Origin: Pseudofrankia coriaricola
GTDB taxonomy: Bacteria > Actinomycetota > Actinomycetes > Frankiales > Frankiaceae
Length of the DNA: 62,571 nucleotides
Direction: 5' to 3'
Assembly (NCBI RefSeq): GCF_001854805.1
Contig: NZ_MBLO01000229.1
Location: 1 to 62,571, forward strand
Positions 25,320 through 34,889 of the stretch are shown here, in pieces. How positions within the stretch are numbered: position 1 is the first letter of the stretch; each line of letters starts with the position of its first letter. A program made the translations under genes and the position numbers. The notes beneath the pieces were generated by a model. It worked only from the letters and a program-made list of their open reading frames with translations, made no database searches and had not been told where the DNA came from.

Positions 25320-26429
25320 ATGACGACGACCGAACCGGCAACCGCCGGGGGCGCGGCGGCGGCGGACGTCGCCGTCACCGGCGAGCTGCGGGCGCTGGAC
25401 GCGCTGCTTCCGGAGGTGCTGGCCGCCTACGACCTCGGCACGCGGCCAGAGGTCGCACTGCTGAACCTGTCCGAGAACGCCACCTACCGGGTCGAGGACC
25501 CGGCCAGCGGCCGGCGGTTCGCGCTGCGGCTGCACCGCCCCGGGTACCACAGCCCGGCCGAGATCCACGGTGAGCTGGCCTGGGTCGCGGCGCTGCGTGC
25601 CGATGGGGTCGTGCCGACCCCGCCGGTGATCCCGAACCGGGCCGGCGAGGTGCTCACCACGGTGCGGCCGCCGGGCGTCGGTGACCGGCAGGCCGTGTTG
25701 TTCGCCTGGGTCGACGGCCGTGCGCCGGAGCCGGACGACACCGCCGAACTGGTCTCCTCCTTCGCCACCCTGGGCGACATCGCCGGCCGGATGCAGCTGC
25801 ATGCCCGCGGCTGGGGCCGTCCGCCGGGCTTCGCCAGGTTCGAGTGGAGCCTGCCGACGACCATCGGCCCCGACGGCCGCTGGGGCGACTGGCGGAGCGG
25901 CCTGGCCTGGGCACTCGCCGGCGGTGGCGACGCCCGGCCGTCCCGGGCCGGCGCGCCCGCGGCCGAGCGTGAGCTGATGACCCGCGCCGCCGTGACCGTC
26001 GAGGGACTGGTCGAGGAGTTCGGCGCCGGCCCGGACCGGTATGGCCTGATCCATGCCGACATGCGGCTGGCGAACCTCATGGTCACCGCTGACGACGCGA
26101 TCACCGTCATCGACTTCGACGACTGCGGCTTCAGCTGGTACCTCTTCGACCTCGCCGCGGCGCTGTCGTTCATCGAGCACCATCCGGCGATGCCCGACCT
26201 GGTCGCCGCCTGGCTGGCAGCCTATCGCCGCCACGTCCCGCTGACGGCTGACGACGTGGACATGGTGTCGACATTCATCCTGCTGCGGCGGCTCCAGCTG
26301 ACCGCGTGGCTGGGCACCCACCCGCACGCCGACGCCGTCGACGACGTCGCCGCGTTCGCCCGCGCGACCCTCGGCCTCGCCGACCGCTACCTCTCCGGAA
26401 CCCTGCTGCCAAAGGGGACCGCCGGGTAA
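25320..26429 (+). CDS. APH-fold phosphotransferase (ethanolamine/choline kinase-like)
   Basis: 369 aa. Nucleotide-binding N-lobe ([12 protein letters not shown] and [12 protein letters not shown]), then the catalytic loop [13 protein letters not shown] and the metal-binding [17 protein letters not shown]. This is the aminoglycoside/choline/ethanolamine kinase-like fold, also found in homoserine kinase II and in proteins next to class III PLP enzymes. The substrate is unknown; the locus suggests a small amino alcohol. ATG 25320 follows GACTGAGTAG with no strong ribosome-binding site. Confidence 0.82.
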   Translation: MTTTEPATAGGAAAADVAVTGELRALDALLPEVLAAYDLGTRPEVALLNLSENATYRVEDPASGRRFALRLHRPGYHSPAEIHGELAWVAALRADGVVPTPPVIPNRAGEVLTTVRPPGVGDRQAVLFAWVDGRAPEPDDTAELVSSFATLGDIAGRMQLHARGWGRPPGFARFEWSLPTTIGPDGRWGDWRSGLAWALAGGGDARPSRAGAPAAERELMTRAAVTVEGLVEEFGAGPDRYGLIHADMRLANLMVTADDAITVIDFDDCGFSWYLFDLAAALSFIEHHPAMPDLVAAWLAAYRRHVPLTADDVDMVSTFILLRRLQLTAWLGTHPHADAVDDVAAFARATLGLADRYLSGTLLPKGTAG

Positions 26430-26482
26430 GCCATTTCCTTCCCCCACTCGTCACCGGATCGTCCAGTGATCCTAGAGACGAC

Positions 26483-26536
26483 GGCCGCCGGGTATGCGAA
26501 GAAAGATCATTTTCGCATACCCTTTGGCCCTCCAGC
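26483..26536 (+). repeat. Dispersed hairpin element, copy A
   Basis: GGCCGCCG, then GGTATGCGAA (26491-26500), loop GAAAGATCATT, TTCGCATACC (26512-26521), then CTTTGGCCCTCCAGCC. A second copy at 59005-59058 keeps the flanks and loop while the stem bases are different but still pair. It lies 47 nt before the SDR start and could act as an RNA leader or be a REP-like element. Confidence 0.65.
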
Positions 26537-26567
26537 CGAGCAGTTCACGTTGGAAGGAAATGGCTCA

Positions 26568-27350
26568 ATGTTCACGCCCGTTGACGGTCGCACGGTCGTC
26601 GTCACCGGCGGCACCCGCGGAATCGGGAAAGGCATCGCCCGGGTGTTCGCTGGCGCCGGCGCGAACGTCGTCATCACCGGCCGCGACGCCGGCGTCGCCG
26701 AGGCGGCGGCGACGGAACTCGCCAAGGCAGCCGGCGGCACGGTCTCCTTCGTCGTCGCGGACGTGGCGTCGGCCTCCGACACCGCGCGGCTGGCCGCCGA
26801 GGTGCTGGAGCGCCACGGCGGCGTCGACGTCGTCTGCGCCAACGCCGGTATCTTCCCGAGCGCCCCGCTCGCGACGATGACCGAGGGCGACATCGACGAG
26901 ATGCTCGGCACGAACGTCAAGGGTGCGATCCTCACCGTCCAGGCGTTCCTGACGGCGCTGAAGGCGTCCGGCCATGGCCGGGTGATCCTCACGTCGTCGA
27001 TCACCGGCCCGCACACCGGGTATCCCGGCTGGTCGCACTACGGCGCGTCGAAGGCAGCCATCCTCGGCTTCATGCGGACGGCCGCGATCGAGCTCGCCCC
27101 GCACCGGGTCACTGTCAACGCGATCCTCCCCGGCAACATCGTCACGGAGGGCCTTGCCGACCTCGGCGAGGACTACCTGCGCTCGATGGAGGCGGCCATC
27201 CCGATGCGGCGGCTGGGCGAGGTCGAGGAGATCGGCCACGCCGTCCTGTTCCTCGCCACCGACGAGGCCGCCTACATCACCGGCCAGTCCCTGGTGGTCG
27301 ACGGCGGCCAGATCCTTCCCGAGTCGCCCGCCGCCCTGGAAGAGATCTGA
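26568..27350 (+). CDS. SDR-family oxidoreductase (FabG-like)
   Basis: 260 aa, classical SDR. Cofactor site [19 protein letters not shown], catalytic Ser in LTSSITG, YGASK (Tyr-x3-Lys) and [10 protein letters not shown]. Preference between NADH and NADPH is not clear. ATG 26568 follows GGAAGGAAATGGCTCA. It sits at the end of the amine locus, just before its GntR gene; it may reduce or oxidise a pathway intermediate, but nothing in the sequence fixes the substrate. Confidence 0.9.
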   Translation: MFTPVDGRTVVVTGGTRGIGKGIARVFAGAGANVVITGRDAGVAEAAATELAKAAGGTVSFVVADVASASDTARLAAEVLERHGGVDVVCANAGIFPSAPLATMTEGDIDEMLGTNVKGAILTVQAFLTALKASGHGRVILTSSITGPHTGYPGWSHYGASKAAILGFMRTAAIELAPHRVTVNAILPGNIVTEGLADLGEDYLRSMEAAIPMRRLGEVEEIGHAVLFLATDEAAYITGQSLVVDGGQILPESPAALEEI

Positions 27351-27472
27351 GCCCACCCTGGGGCGACGAGGCCCTTGCCGGCCAGACCTGGACCGATACC
27401 CGGCCGCTGGAGCGTCGGACCGAGACACCATGCCAGGTTCGCCAGGCACCGGCTTTCGGCCAGACTGGAGCG

Positions 27473-28252
27473 GTGGTGCTCCAGTTCGACCAATCCGGCT
27501 CGCTCGACCCGTCCAGCTCGCTCGGTCCGACCGCGGCCGGCGCCCGGCGCCGGCTGCGCCAGCTGGTAACCGACGGGACACGCGGCCCCGGGGAGCGCCT
27601 CGGCGGCGAGCGCGACCTCGCCGCCGCGCTCGGCGTCAGCCGCGCGACCCTGCGCCAGGCGCTGACGGCGCTGGAGCGGGAGGGTGTCATCCTGCGGGTC
27701 CGCGGCCGCGGAGGCGGCACCTTCGTCGCGCCTCGCAAGGTCGAACGCGACCTGTCCCGGATCGTCGGCGTCCCCGAACTGTTGCGCGCCCAGGGCTTCA
27801 CCGCCGGCTCGCAGGTGGTGAGCGCCGGTCTCGAGCCAGCCGACGTCGTCGTCGCGACGGCGCTGGCGCTCGCCCCCGGCGATCCCGTGGCGCGGATCGT
27901 GCGGATCCGCCTCGCCGACGGCGGGCCGATCTCCCTGGAGAACGCCTGCTTCCCCGCCTACCGCTTCCCCGGCCTGTTCAACCGGTCGCTGTCCGGCTCC
28001 CTTTACGAGCTGTTCGCCGACGAGTACGGCGTGCGCCCGGGTGAGGCCGTCGAACAGATCGAGGTCGTCGTCGCGGGCGACGAGGAGGCCGCGCTGCTGC
28101 GCACCCCCGCCGGGGCCGCGCTGCTCGCTTTGCAGCGCACGACCTACGACCCGGCGGGCGAGCCGTTCGAGTACTCGCACGACCTCTTCCGCGCCGACCG
28201 CATCCGCATCGTCGTCCGCTCCGCTGGCGCGACGGTCGCCACCACCCGCTGA
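27473..28252 (+). CDS. GntR-family regulator with UTRA domain (HutC/FarR type)
   Basis: 259 aa. The N-terminal winged helix is clear (GERLGGERDLAAALGVSRAT, then RQALTALEREGVI with wing RGRGGGTFV). The UTRA effector domain follows (VARIVRIRLADGGPISLENACFP, ALLALQRTTYDPAGEPFEYS). Translation may begin at GTG 27473 or GTG 27476; GGAG lies just upstream. UTRA proteins sense small ligands. As the last gene of the amine locus it is its likely regulator. Confidence 0.92.
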   Translation: MVLQFDQSGSLDPSSSLGPTAAGARRRLRQLVTDGTRGPGERLGGERDLAAALGVSRATLRQALTALEREGVILRVRGRGGGTFVAPRKVERDLSRIVGVPELLRAQGFTAGSQVVSAGLEPADVVVATALALAPGDPVARIVRIRLADGGPISLENACFPAYRFPGLFNRSLSGSLYELFADEYGVRPGEAVEQIEVVVAGDEEAALLRTPAGAALLALQRTTYDPAGEPFEYSHDLFRADRIRIVVRSAGATVATTR

Positions 28253-28263
28253 CCCAACTGGTA

Positions 28264-28336
28264 GATCACCGCCAAGGTGTCGTCGTAGTCGCGAATCTGG
28301 CCAGATCGCGACGGCGACAACACGTTGGCGGTGATC
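28264..28336. repeat. 73-bp near-perfect palindrome between convergent genes
   Basis: Outer arms GATCACCGCCAA (28264-28275) and TTGGCGGTGATC (28325-28336) pair perfectly. The inner arms pair with a few mismatches, and the centre ATCTGGCCAGAT (28295-28306) is itself a palindrome. The whole is symmetric about 28300. It lies between the GntR stop and the MFS stop, so a bidirectional terminator is the simplest reading. Confidence 0.7.
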
Positions 28337-28378
28337 ATGAATGCTGCTGGGCAGGGCGGGATCTACGCTGCCACGGCA

Positions 28379-29995
28379 CTACGTCGTGGGGGCGGCGGGT
28401 TCGGGCGTCGCCGCGACCGGGGCCTCGGTCTGGGCTGGGGTCTCGGTCTGGGCTGGGGCTGGGCGGGCGTCCGTCGGCGGGGCCTGCTGGGGGACGGCGG
28501 CGAAGTCCTTGCCGCGGATGAGCGCGAGGGCGAGGACGCCGCCGACGAGGCCGAGGATGCCGGCGGTGACGAACAGGTCGTTCAGCGCGCCGGCGAAGCT
28601 GGCGTGGATCGCCTCGGTGAGCGGGCCGCGGGCCGCCGGCGGCGCGGCGCCGATCGCCTGGCCCGCGGCGCCGGCGTGCACCGCGTCGGCGATCTGCCCG
28701 TCGCGGCCGGCCAGCTCCGGGATGCCGTCGAGGCGCCCGCTCAGGCCGTGCGCGAGGCGGCCGGTGAAGATCGAGCCGTAGGCGGCGGTGCCGACCGCGA
28801 TGCCGACCTGCCGGAACGTGGTGTTCACCCCCGATGCCATCCCGGACCGGAACGGGTGCACGACGCCGACCGCGGTGGAGGCCAGGGGCGGGTTCACCAG
28901 CCCGGATCCGACGCCGGCGACGACGAGACCGGGAATGAGGTGCGTCCAGCCGGAGCCCGCGCTGAGCCCCGCCATCAGCAGCAGCCCGGCGCCGACGAGC
29001 AGGAGGCCAGGACCGATGAGCCAGCGGACCGGCACGTGGGTCGAGAGCCGGCCGGCGACGGTGGAGACGACCATCGCGGTGGCGGACAGGATCAGCAGGC
29101 GCACGCCGGCCTGCAGCGCCGAGTAGCCCAGGTCGTTCTGCAGGTAGACCGTCAGGTAGAGCAGCATCGCGTACAGCGAGCCGTTCATCGCGAACGCGGC
29201 GACCGAGCCGCCGAGGAACGTCGGGATCCGCAGCAGCGACAGGTCGAACATCGGGTGCGCCACCCGCGTCTCGGCCACGACGAACGCGGCGAGGAGCAGC
29301 GCCGCCAGGACGAAACAGATGATCACGCCGCCGTCGCCCCAGCCGTCCTCGCTGGCTCGGATCAGCCCGTAGACGAGCGCGACCAGCCCGGACGTGAGCG
29401 TGGCGAACCCGGCCCAGTCCGGCCGGTGGGCGTGCGGGGCGCGCGACTCGGCGACCTTCCGCAGGGTGATCGCGATGGCGGCCACCCCGATCGGCAGGTT
29501 CACCCAGAAGATGCCGCGCCAGCTGACCCCGCTGGTGATCAGCCCGCCCAGGATGGGGCCGAGCGCCGTCGAGACGCCGGCGACCGCGCCCCACGCCCCG
29601 AACGCGACGCCGCGCTCCCGGCCGTGGAAGTTCATGGCGAGCAGCGCGAGCGAGGTGGCGAACATGATCGCCCCGCCGATGCCCTGCAGCGCGCGGGAGA
29701 CGATCAGCATCATCGGGGTCTGCGCGGCCGCGCACAGCGCGGACCCGGCGGTGAAGATCCCCAACCCGATGAGGAAGAGTCGCCGGCGGCCGTACCGGTC
29801 GGCCAGCGAGCCGGAGGTCAGCAGCAGCGCCGCGAGGGTGAGGGCGTAGGCGTCGACCACCCACTGCACGTCACTGAAGCTGGTGTGCAGCTCCCGCTGG
29901 ATGTCGGGCAGCGCCACCACGACGATCGTGATATCGAGCAGCAGCATGAACGTCGCCGCCAGCACCGCGACCAGCGTCCACCACTTGCGTTCCAT
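28379..29995 (-). CDS. DHA2-family MFS drug exporter (EmrB/QacA type)
   Basis: 538 aa with about 14 predicted membrane helices. Helix 1 motif LLLDITIVVVALPDIQ, motif A GSLADRYGRRR and motif C region GPILGGLI mark a drug:proton antiporter of the DHA2 group. The C-terminus is a Pro/Ala/Thr-rich tail. ATG 29995 is chosen because GGGAGG lies 5 nt upstream. Divergent from an Lrp/AsnC gene that may control it. The substrate is unknown. Confidence 0.93.
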   Translation of the reverse strand: MERKWWTLVAVLAATFMLLLDITIVVVALPDIQRELHTSFSDVQWVVDAYALTLAALLLTSGSLADRYGRRRLFLIGLGIFTAGSALCAAAQTPMMLIVSRALQGIGGAIMFATSLALLAMNFHGRERGVAFGAWGAVAGVSTALGPILGGLITSGVSWRGIFWVNLPIGVAAIAITLRKVAESRAPHAHRPDWAGFATLTSGLVALVYGLIRASEDGWGDGGVIICFVLAALLLAAFVVAETRVAHPMFDLSLLRIPTFLGGSVAAFAMNGSLYAMLLYLTVYLQNDLGYSALQAGVRLLILSATAMVVSTVAGRLSTHVPVRWLIGPGLLLVGAGLLLMAGLSAGSGWTHLIPGLVVAGVGSGLVNPPLASTAVGVVHPFRSGMASGVNTTFRQVGIAVGTAAYGSIFTGRLAHGLSGRLDGIPELAGRDGQIADAVHAGAAGQAIGAAPPAARGPLTEAIHASFAGALNDLFVTAGILGLVGGVLALALIRGKDFAAVPQQAPPTDARPAPAQTETPAQTEAPVAATPEPAAPTT

Positions 29996-30143
29996 CGAGC
30001 CTCCCATGTCCCGCGGCCGGGCGCGCTGCGCGGCCGGGACGACCAGGGCGGCGGGACCCGCCCCGCGGCGCCGGGTACCACTCTGCCCACCGCCATCCGA
30101 GGATCGGCCCCACAGCCTGGCCCGGTGTAGATTCCGGTCCGTG

Positions 30144-31232
30144 ATGGCCACTGTGATTCGGGAATCCGACAGGGCGCGGGCTCAACGCGTGGTTTCCGAC
30201 CCGGACGATCTGCGGATCATCCGCGCCCTGCAGCTGGCGCCGAGGGCCCCCTTCGCGCGGGTCGCCGCGGTGCTCGGCCTGCCCGAACGCACGGTCGCGC
30301 GGCGTTACCGGACGTTGCGGCGCGACGGGATCCTCCGGATCTTCGGCATCGTCAACCCGGTCACGGCCGGCGAGCACCCGTGGATGGTCCGGGTGCAGTG
30401 CCGGCCCGACAGCTCCGAGGCGCTGGCCGTCGCGCTGGCGCGGCGCGACGACATCGCCTGGGTGGTCCTCGCCGCGGCGGGCTCCGAGGTGACGTTCTCG
30501 ATCCGGTCCCAGTCCGCCGAGCAGCGTGACATACTCCTGACCCGTCGGCTGCCACGCGCGGCCCACGTCCTGAACGTCGAGGCGTCCGTCCTGCTGCACG
30601 CCTTCGTCGGCCACCACTCCGACGACTGGGGCGGGCTGGTCGGCAACCTCACCACCGACGAGACCGCCCAGCTCCAGGCCGCCGCGCCGGCCGAGGCAGC
30701 CCCAGTGGCGGCCGGGACTGTGCCGTTGGATCCCGCCGACGACGCGATCGCCGCGGTCCTGGCCCGTGACGGCCGCGCCAGCTACGCCGAGCTCGCCGCC
30801 GCGGCCGGGATCAGCGAGGGCCGCGCCACCCGCCGGCTCGCCGCGCTGGTTCAGAGCGGCACGGTGTTCTTCGACGTGGACCTGTCGATGTCCAGGCTTG
30901 GCTTCACCGCGCTCGCGCGCCTCTACATGCGGGTCAGCCCATCGCGGCTGCACGCCACGGGGAAGGCACTCGCGCATCTGCCGGAGGTCGCCTTCGCGGC
31001 GGCGCTGTCCGGCCCGCACAACCTGGTGGCCGTCGTCGTCTGCCGTGACCTGAGCGACCTCTACACCTTCACCACCAGCCGCATCGGCGCGCTCGACGGC
31101 GTACAGACGCTGGAGATCTCGCCCGTGTTCCGCACCATCAAGCAGGCCGGCGCCATGACCGGCGACGGCCGCCTCCTCGACCCCCTGCCCGGCGCCCGCC
31201 CGCCCTACCGGCCGGCCGGCCGCGAGGACTAG
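30144..31232 (+). CDS. Lrp/AsnC-family regulator, two-module form
   Basis: 362 aa, about twice the usual size. It has two winged-helix/RAM-like units: LRIIRALQLAPRAPFARVAA at the start and AAVLARDGRASYAELAAAAG near residue 205, each followed by an alpha-beta effector segment. Tandem Lrp proteins of this kind are common in actinomycetes. The start may be GTG 30141 or ATG 30144; TAGATT lies about 7 bp before, suggesting a leaderless transcript. Its stop overlaps that of the convergent DsbA gene at CTAG. Confidence 0.88.
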   Translation: MATVIRESDRARAQRVVSDPDDLRIIRALQLAPRAPFARVAAVLGLPERTVARRYRTLRRDGILRIFGIVNPVTAGEHPWMVRVQCRPDSSEALAVALARRDDIAWVVLAAAGSEVTFSIRSQSAEQRDILLTRRLPRAAHVLNVEASVLLHAFVGHHSDDWGGLVGNLTTDETAQLQAAAPAEAAPVAAGTVPLDPADDAIAAVLARDGRASYAELAAAAGISEGRATRRLAALVQSGTVFFDVDLSMSRLGFTALARLYMRVSPSRLHATGKALAHLPEVAFAAALSGPHNLVAVVVCRDLSDLYTFTTSRIGALDGVQTLEISPVFRTIKQAGAMTGDGRLLDPLPGARPPYRPAGRED

Positions 31233-31891
31233 GAGGCCGCCGCGGCGTCGACGGTGACCAGGTCCCAGGCCTTGGCCAGGGCCTTCTCGAAGGTCTCGCG
31301 GGGCTGGGCGCCGCTGATCGCGTACCTGGACTGGACGAGGAAGTAGGGGACGCCGCCGATGCCGAGCTGGCGGGCGCGAGCCTCGTCAGCGCGTACCTCG
31401 TCGGCGAACTCGCCGCCTGCGGCGACCTCGCGGACCCGGGCGCGGCCGAGGCCGAGGACGGCGACCGTGTCGGCGAGCACGTCGGGGTCGGCGAGGTTGG
31501 CGCCCCTGGTGAAGTAGGCGGCGAACAGCTCCTCAGCGGCCGCGGCCTGCAGGTCCTCCGTCGCGGCGTACCGCAGGATGCGGTGCGCGGCGAAGGTGTT
31601 GGTGGGTTTGAGGGCGGCGAAGTCGAAGGTCAGGCCGACGGTCGCCCCCATCGCCGAGACCCGCTCGTTCATCGCGATCGCCTGCTCGAGGGAGACGCTG
31701 TACTTGGTGGCGAGGAGCTGGTAGATACCGCCGGGGAACGTCGCCGGCGCGTCCGGGTCGAGCTCGAAGCTGTGCCAGCGGACCTCGACCTCGTCGGCGT
31801 GCTCGAAGGTGGCCAGCGCCCCCTCGAAGGACCGCTTGCCGATGTAGCAGAACGGGCACGCGACGTCCGACCAGATGTCGATCTCCAGCAT
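31229..31891 (-). CDS. FrnE-type DsbA-family oxidoreductase
   Basis: 220 aa, thioredoxin fold with a helical insertion. The active site is CPFC at residues 12-15 (SDVACPFCYIGK), and the cis-Pro loop is GIGGVPYFL. No signal peptide, so it is cytoplasmic, as expected for FrnE-like disulphide isomerases or 2-hydroxychromene-isomerase relatives. Some members serve polyketide pathways, but no polyketide genes are here. Convergent with the Lrp gene, overlapping by 4 bp. Confidence 0.92.
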   Translation of the reverse strand: MLEIDIWSDVACPFCYIGKRSFEGALATFEHADEVEVRWHSFELDPDAPATFPGGIYQLLATKYSVSLEQAIAMNERVSAMGATVGLTFDFAALKPTNTFAAHRILRYAATEDLQAAAAEELFAAYFTRGANLADPDVLADTVAVLGLGRARVREVAAGGEFADEVRADEARARQLGIGGVPYFLVQSRYAISGAQPRETFEKALAKAWDLVTVDAAAAS

Positions 31892-32090
31892 GGCCTCTCC
31901 TGTTCTCCCTGAAGCCAGAGGCCAGTCCGGCCCCTCGCCGGTTGACCGTTACAGCCGCGCATGTCTCTCAACAGGACCGCTCGACTCAACCACGACGGGT
32001 GACGGCGCATCGGCGCTGGCGCCAACGCACCCACCTCACCGACCCGGGATCAGCCGGGCCACCGCCATGCACGCCGGCCCGGAACCACCC

Positions 32091-32143
32091 GTCGGGCGCG
32101 GAGCGTCCGAAGGCGGTGCCCGGTGTCGGGCGCGGAGCGTCCG
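32091..32143 (+). repeat. Two 19-bp direct repeats
   Basis: GTCGGGCGCGGAGCGTCCG occurs at 32091-32109 and again at 32125-32143, period 34, just past the stop of the phosphofructokinase gene. Each contains a CGGAGCGTCCG-type dyad, so these may fold as weak hairpins. The rest of the 31892-32156 gap shows nothing further. Confidence 0.5.
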
Positions 32144-32156
32144 GCACGGGACCGCC

Positions 32157-33515
32157 CTATTGGAAGCGGGGCGGCTGGCCGGTGGCTTCGAGGACCGACA
32201 TCCACAGGTCGCCGGACGGGTCGACCTGGTTGCGGTAGCCGATCGCCAGCGGGAGCGGGATGTGGATGAACCGGCGCCGCCAGCGGCCGACGACCATCTC
32301 GGTGCGGCCCGCCATCGCCGCGTGCACGGCGGCGTGCGCGAGCCGGATGCAGTACACGCTGTCGTATGGGTTCGCCGGCACGCTGCGGATCACGTAGCTC
32401 GGGTCGATGTACTTCAGGTTCATCTCGACACCGACGGACTGGAAGTGGTCGGTGATCCGGCGGCTGAGGAACTGGCCGACGTCGTGGAGCCTCCGGTTGC
32501 CCGACGCGTCGGTGCCGGTGAGGTGGCCGCCGTTCTCCGCCGCGGACAGCTCCTGGCCCGCGCCCTCGGCGGCGACGACGACCGCGTGGCCGGTCTCCTC
32601 CACCCGCCGGCGCAGGTAGCTCAGCAGGCCGCCCTCGCCGTCGAGCGTGAACGGGACCTCGGGAATGAGCACAACGTCGGCGTCGGACTTCGCCAGCGAC
32701 GCGTAGCAGGCGATGAACCCGGAATGGCGGCCCATCAGCCGGACCAGCCCGATGCCGCCGGGCGCGCTGGTCGCCTCCGCGTGGGCCGCGGCGATCGACT
32801 CGGAGGCCTTCGCGAACGCGGTCTGGAAACCAAAGCTCTGGTCGATGAACGGGATGTCGTTGTCGATGGTCTTCGGGATGCCGACGACGGCGATCTTCTC
32901 GCCGCGCTCGGCCGCCACCCGGGCTATCTCGCCGGCGCCGCGCAGCGTCCCGTCACCGCCGATGACGAACAGAATGCTGATGTTCATCCTGGACAGGCAG
33001 TCGACGATCTCCTCCGGGTCCTGCTGGCCGCGGGAGGTGCCGAGAATCGTGCCGCCGTCCTCGCCGATCGTCGCGACCTTCTCCGGGGTGAGGTCGAGCA
33101 CGTCGTGCCCGTACCTGGCGATGAACCCCTGGTAGCCATTGCGGAAACCGAAGATGCGGGTCACGCCGTAATGCGTGGTGAGCTCGGTCACCACGCCGCG
33201 GATGACGTTGTTCAGGCCGGGGCACAGACCGCCGCAGGTGACGATGCCCACACGGGTTTTCGCCGGGTCGAAGTAGATCTTCCGGCGGGGCCCGGCCGCC
33301 TCGAAGCTGGGTAGTTCCTCGATCGGCACTTTTCGTGCCGACACCATGGCCAATGTGTCGTCGAAGAGGACCTTGTCGGCCTCGTCGATGTAGTGCTCCG
33401 TCGTCGGCCGTTCGCCGAGCAATGGGAGCAGCGGGGATGTCACCCGGCACGGCCCGAGCGTCCGGACCGCCAACGCCTCATGATCGACGTTCAGTGGTCC
33501 GCCCAGCGTAGCCAC
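32157..33515 (-). CDS. ATP-dependent 6-phosphofructokinase (plant/spirochaete-like clade)
   Basis: 452 aa. Key blocks: GIVTCGGLCPGLNNVIRG, VIGGDGTLRGA, GIPKTIDNDI and VRLMGRHSGF. The GGDGT (not GGDDT) sequence at the phosphoryl-donor site predicts ATP rather than pyrophosphate as donor. The ~100-residue N-terminal extension and PKTIDND motif place it with the longer plant/Borrelia-like enzymes. It catalyses the committed glycolytic step. GTG 33515 has GGAG 4 nt upstream. No neighbouring glycolytic genes. Confidence 0.9.
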   Translation of the reverse strand: MATLGGPLNVDHEALAVRTLGPCRVTSPLLPLLGERPTTEHYIDEADKVLFDDTLAMVSARKVPIEELPSFEAAGPRRKIYFDPAKTRVGIVTCGGLCPGLNNVIRGVVTELTTHYGVTRIFGFRNGYQGFIARYGHDVLDLTPEKVATIGEDGGTILGTSRGQQDPEEIVDCLSRMNISILFVIGGDGTLRGAGEIARVAAERGEKIAVVGIPKTIDNDIPFIDQSFGFQTAFAKASESIAAAHAEATSAPGGIGLVRLMGRHSGFIACYASLAKSDADVVLIPEVPFTLDGEGGLLSYLRRRVEETGHAVVVAAEGAGQELSAAENGGHLTGTDASGNRRLHDVGQFLSRRITDHFQSVGVEMNLKYIDPSYVIRSVPANPYDSVYCIRLAHAAVHAAMAGRTEMVVGRWRRRFIHIPLPLAIGYRNQVDPSGDLWMSVLEATGQPPRFQ

Positions 33516-34161
33516 CGTGCTCCGACCCTCTCCTCGCCCGCTCCGCCCGATGACCCCGGGCCACCTCACGGCTGATCTGATGACCGTGATCCCGCTAACC
33601 GTCATCCTGGCTGTCGTGGTCCTGGCTGTTCGGAGATCCTCGGCTGTTCCAGGACTTTCTCCGAGCCTACCGCCTCACCGCACCGCCAACCGGTCACTGC
33701 CGGAGCGCACCGGGTACCCCGCGTGAACGGCCACACAGCGTCACCGTCTGGCGTCGTTCGGCCGCGCCGAGAACACGACGGTCGGCCCGCCGGCCGTTAG
33801 GGAAAGTGATGCGCGAGATCGGCCGGACATGCCACGGTAACGAATAGCGGTATTCGCGGCCTCCCGTTGTGGAGTGGGTAGCGGTGGGAATGGGCCAATG
33901 GGTGCCGTGGCGGCGGTGAAGGTTCTCCGCGCCCGCCCTCGATGGAAGCCAAGATTCCTGGCCGTGGATGCCGGGGGCAGGTGAACTCACCCCACGTGGC
34001 GATAGGCGGCCTCGTCGACCCGCGCGATCGTCCAGCCTTCTCCGGGCTCACCTTCGCGAGGTGGTGGCACCCGGCGACCACGCCTTGAGTGATGGTTCGG
34101 ATGCATGCTGTGATGGTGTTGGCAGCCGAGCGCGGAGCGGTCCTGGTCCACGGAGGCTCCG
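33516..34161. other. 646-bp gap with no convincing gene
   Basis: Short reading frames exist on both strands but none has a good start plus coding-type bias. CGAATA-GCGG-TATTCG (33841-33856) is a small dyad in an AT-richer patch that could be a promoter site for the DoxX gene. No RNA gene recognised. Confidence 0.5.
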
Positions 34162-34755
34162 GTGACCACGTCGGGTGACGATCGGCGGCGCGCCCCGGCG
34201 GCGCGGACCAGGCCGGCCGTGGGGAAGCGGCCGGTAGGGGCGTGGCCAGGAGTACGGGCGATGCCGACGGCGTCCGGGCGCGACGTCGGCCTGCTCCTGC
34301 TCCGCGCCACCATTGGCGTGATCATGTTCGGTCACGGCACGCAGAAGCTGTTCGGGTGGTTCGGCGGTGGCGGCCTGGACGCCACCGCGGCGTCGTTCGG
34401 CCGGCTCGGCTACCCGGCGGCCCGGGTGTGCGCGGTCATCGCCGGGCTGACCGAGGCCCTGGGCGGGGCCGGCCTCGCGCTGGGGTTCCTCACCCCGCTC
34501 GCCGGCGCCGCCATCCTCGGCATCATGATCAACGCGATGGCGGTCGTCTGGCACGGCAGCCTGTACGGGTCGGACGGCATCGAGTACGAGGTCCTCCTCG
34601 CCGTGACCGGCGCGTCCCTCGCTCTGACCGGCCCCGGCCGTTACTCGATCGACGACTACCTCGGCGGGCTGCGCGAGCCCCGCTGGCCCGTCGGCGCCGC
34701 CGCGATCATTCTCGGTTTCGTCCTCGCCGCCGTCGTACTGCTCATCCGAGCCTGA
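34162..34755 (+). CDS. DoxX-family membrane protein
   Basis: 197 aa. Helix 1 carries the DoxX signature LLLRATIGVIMFGHGTQKLF, followed by GGGLDATAASFGRLGYP and three more hydrophobic segments. Proteins of this family are small quinone-linked membrane proteins, some involved in thiol/oxidative stress in mycobacteria. GTG 34162 has GGAGG 5 nt upstream; ATG 34261, with AGGAG 8 nt upstream, would remove a basic 33-residue extension and is also plausible. Confidence 0.85.
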   Translation: MTTSGDDRRRAPAARTRPAVGKRPVGAWPGVRAMPTASGRDVGLLLLRATIGVIMFGHGTQKLFGWFGGGGLDATAASFGRLGYPAARVCAVIAGLTEALGGAGLALGFLTPLAGAAILGIMINAMAVVWHGSLYGSDGIEYEVLLAVTGASLALTGPGRYSIDDYLGGLREPRWPVGAAAIILGFVLAAVVLLIRA

Positions 34756-34800
34756 CGGCGCCCGGCTCTGCCGTGACGATGCCGGCGGGCGGCCCTCGTG

Positions 34801-34870
34801 GTGTCACAAGGCCGATCTCGGCGTCGCAAGGCCGACCTTGATGTCACCAGGCCGACCTTGATGTCGCAAA
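34801..34870. repeat. Tandem 20-bp repeats (3.5 copies)
   Basis: Units GTGTCACAAGGCCGATCTCG, GCGTCGCAAGGCCGACCTTG, ATGTCACCAGGCCGACCTTG and a half unit. Each includes a CAAGG-CCGA-CCTTG-like dyad. They lie between the convergent DoxX and permease stops and could give serial hairpins that end both transcripts. Confidence 0.65.
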
Positions 34871-34889
34871 ACGGTGCCCTGCCCAGGCC

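Noticed and set aside
33516-34161. tRNA or small RNA gene in the gap
   Set aside because: No T-loop GGTTCRA-type sequence with matching stems and no terminator-backed structure found.
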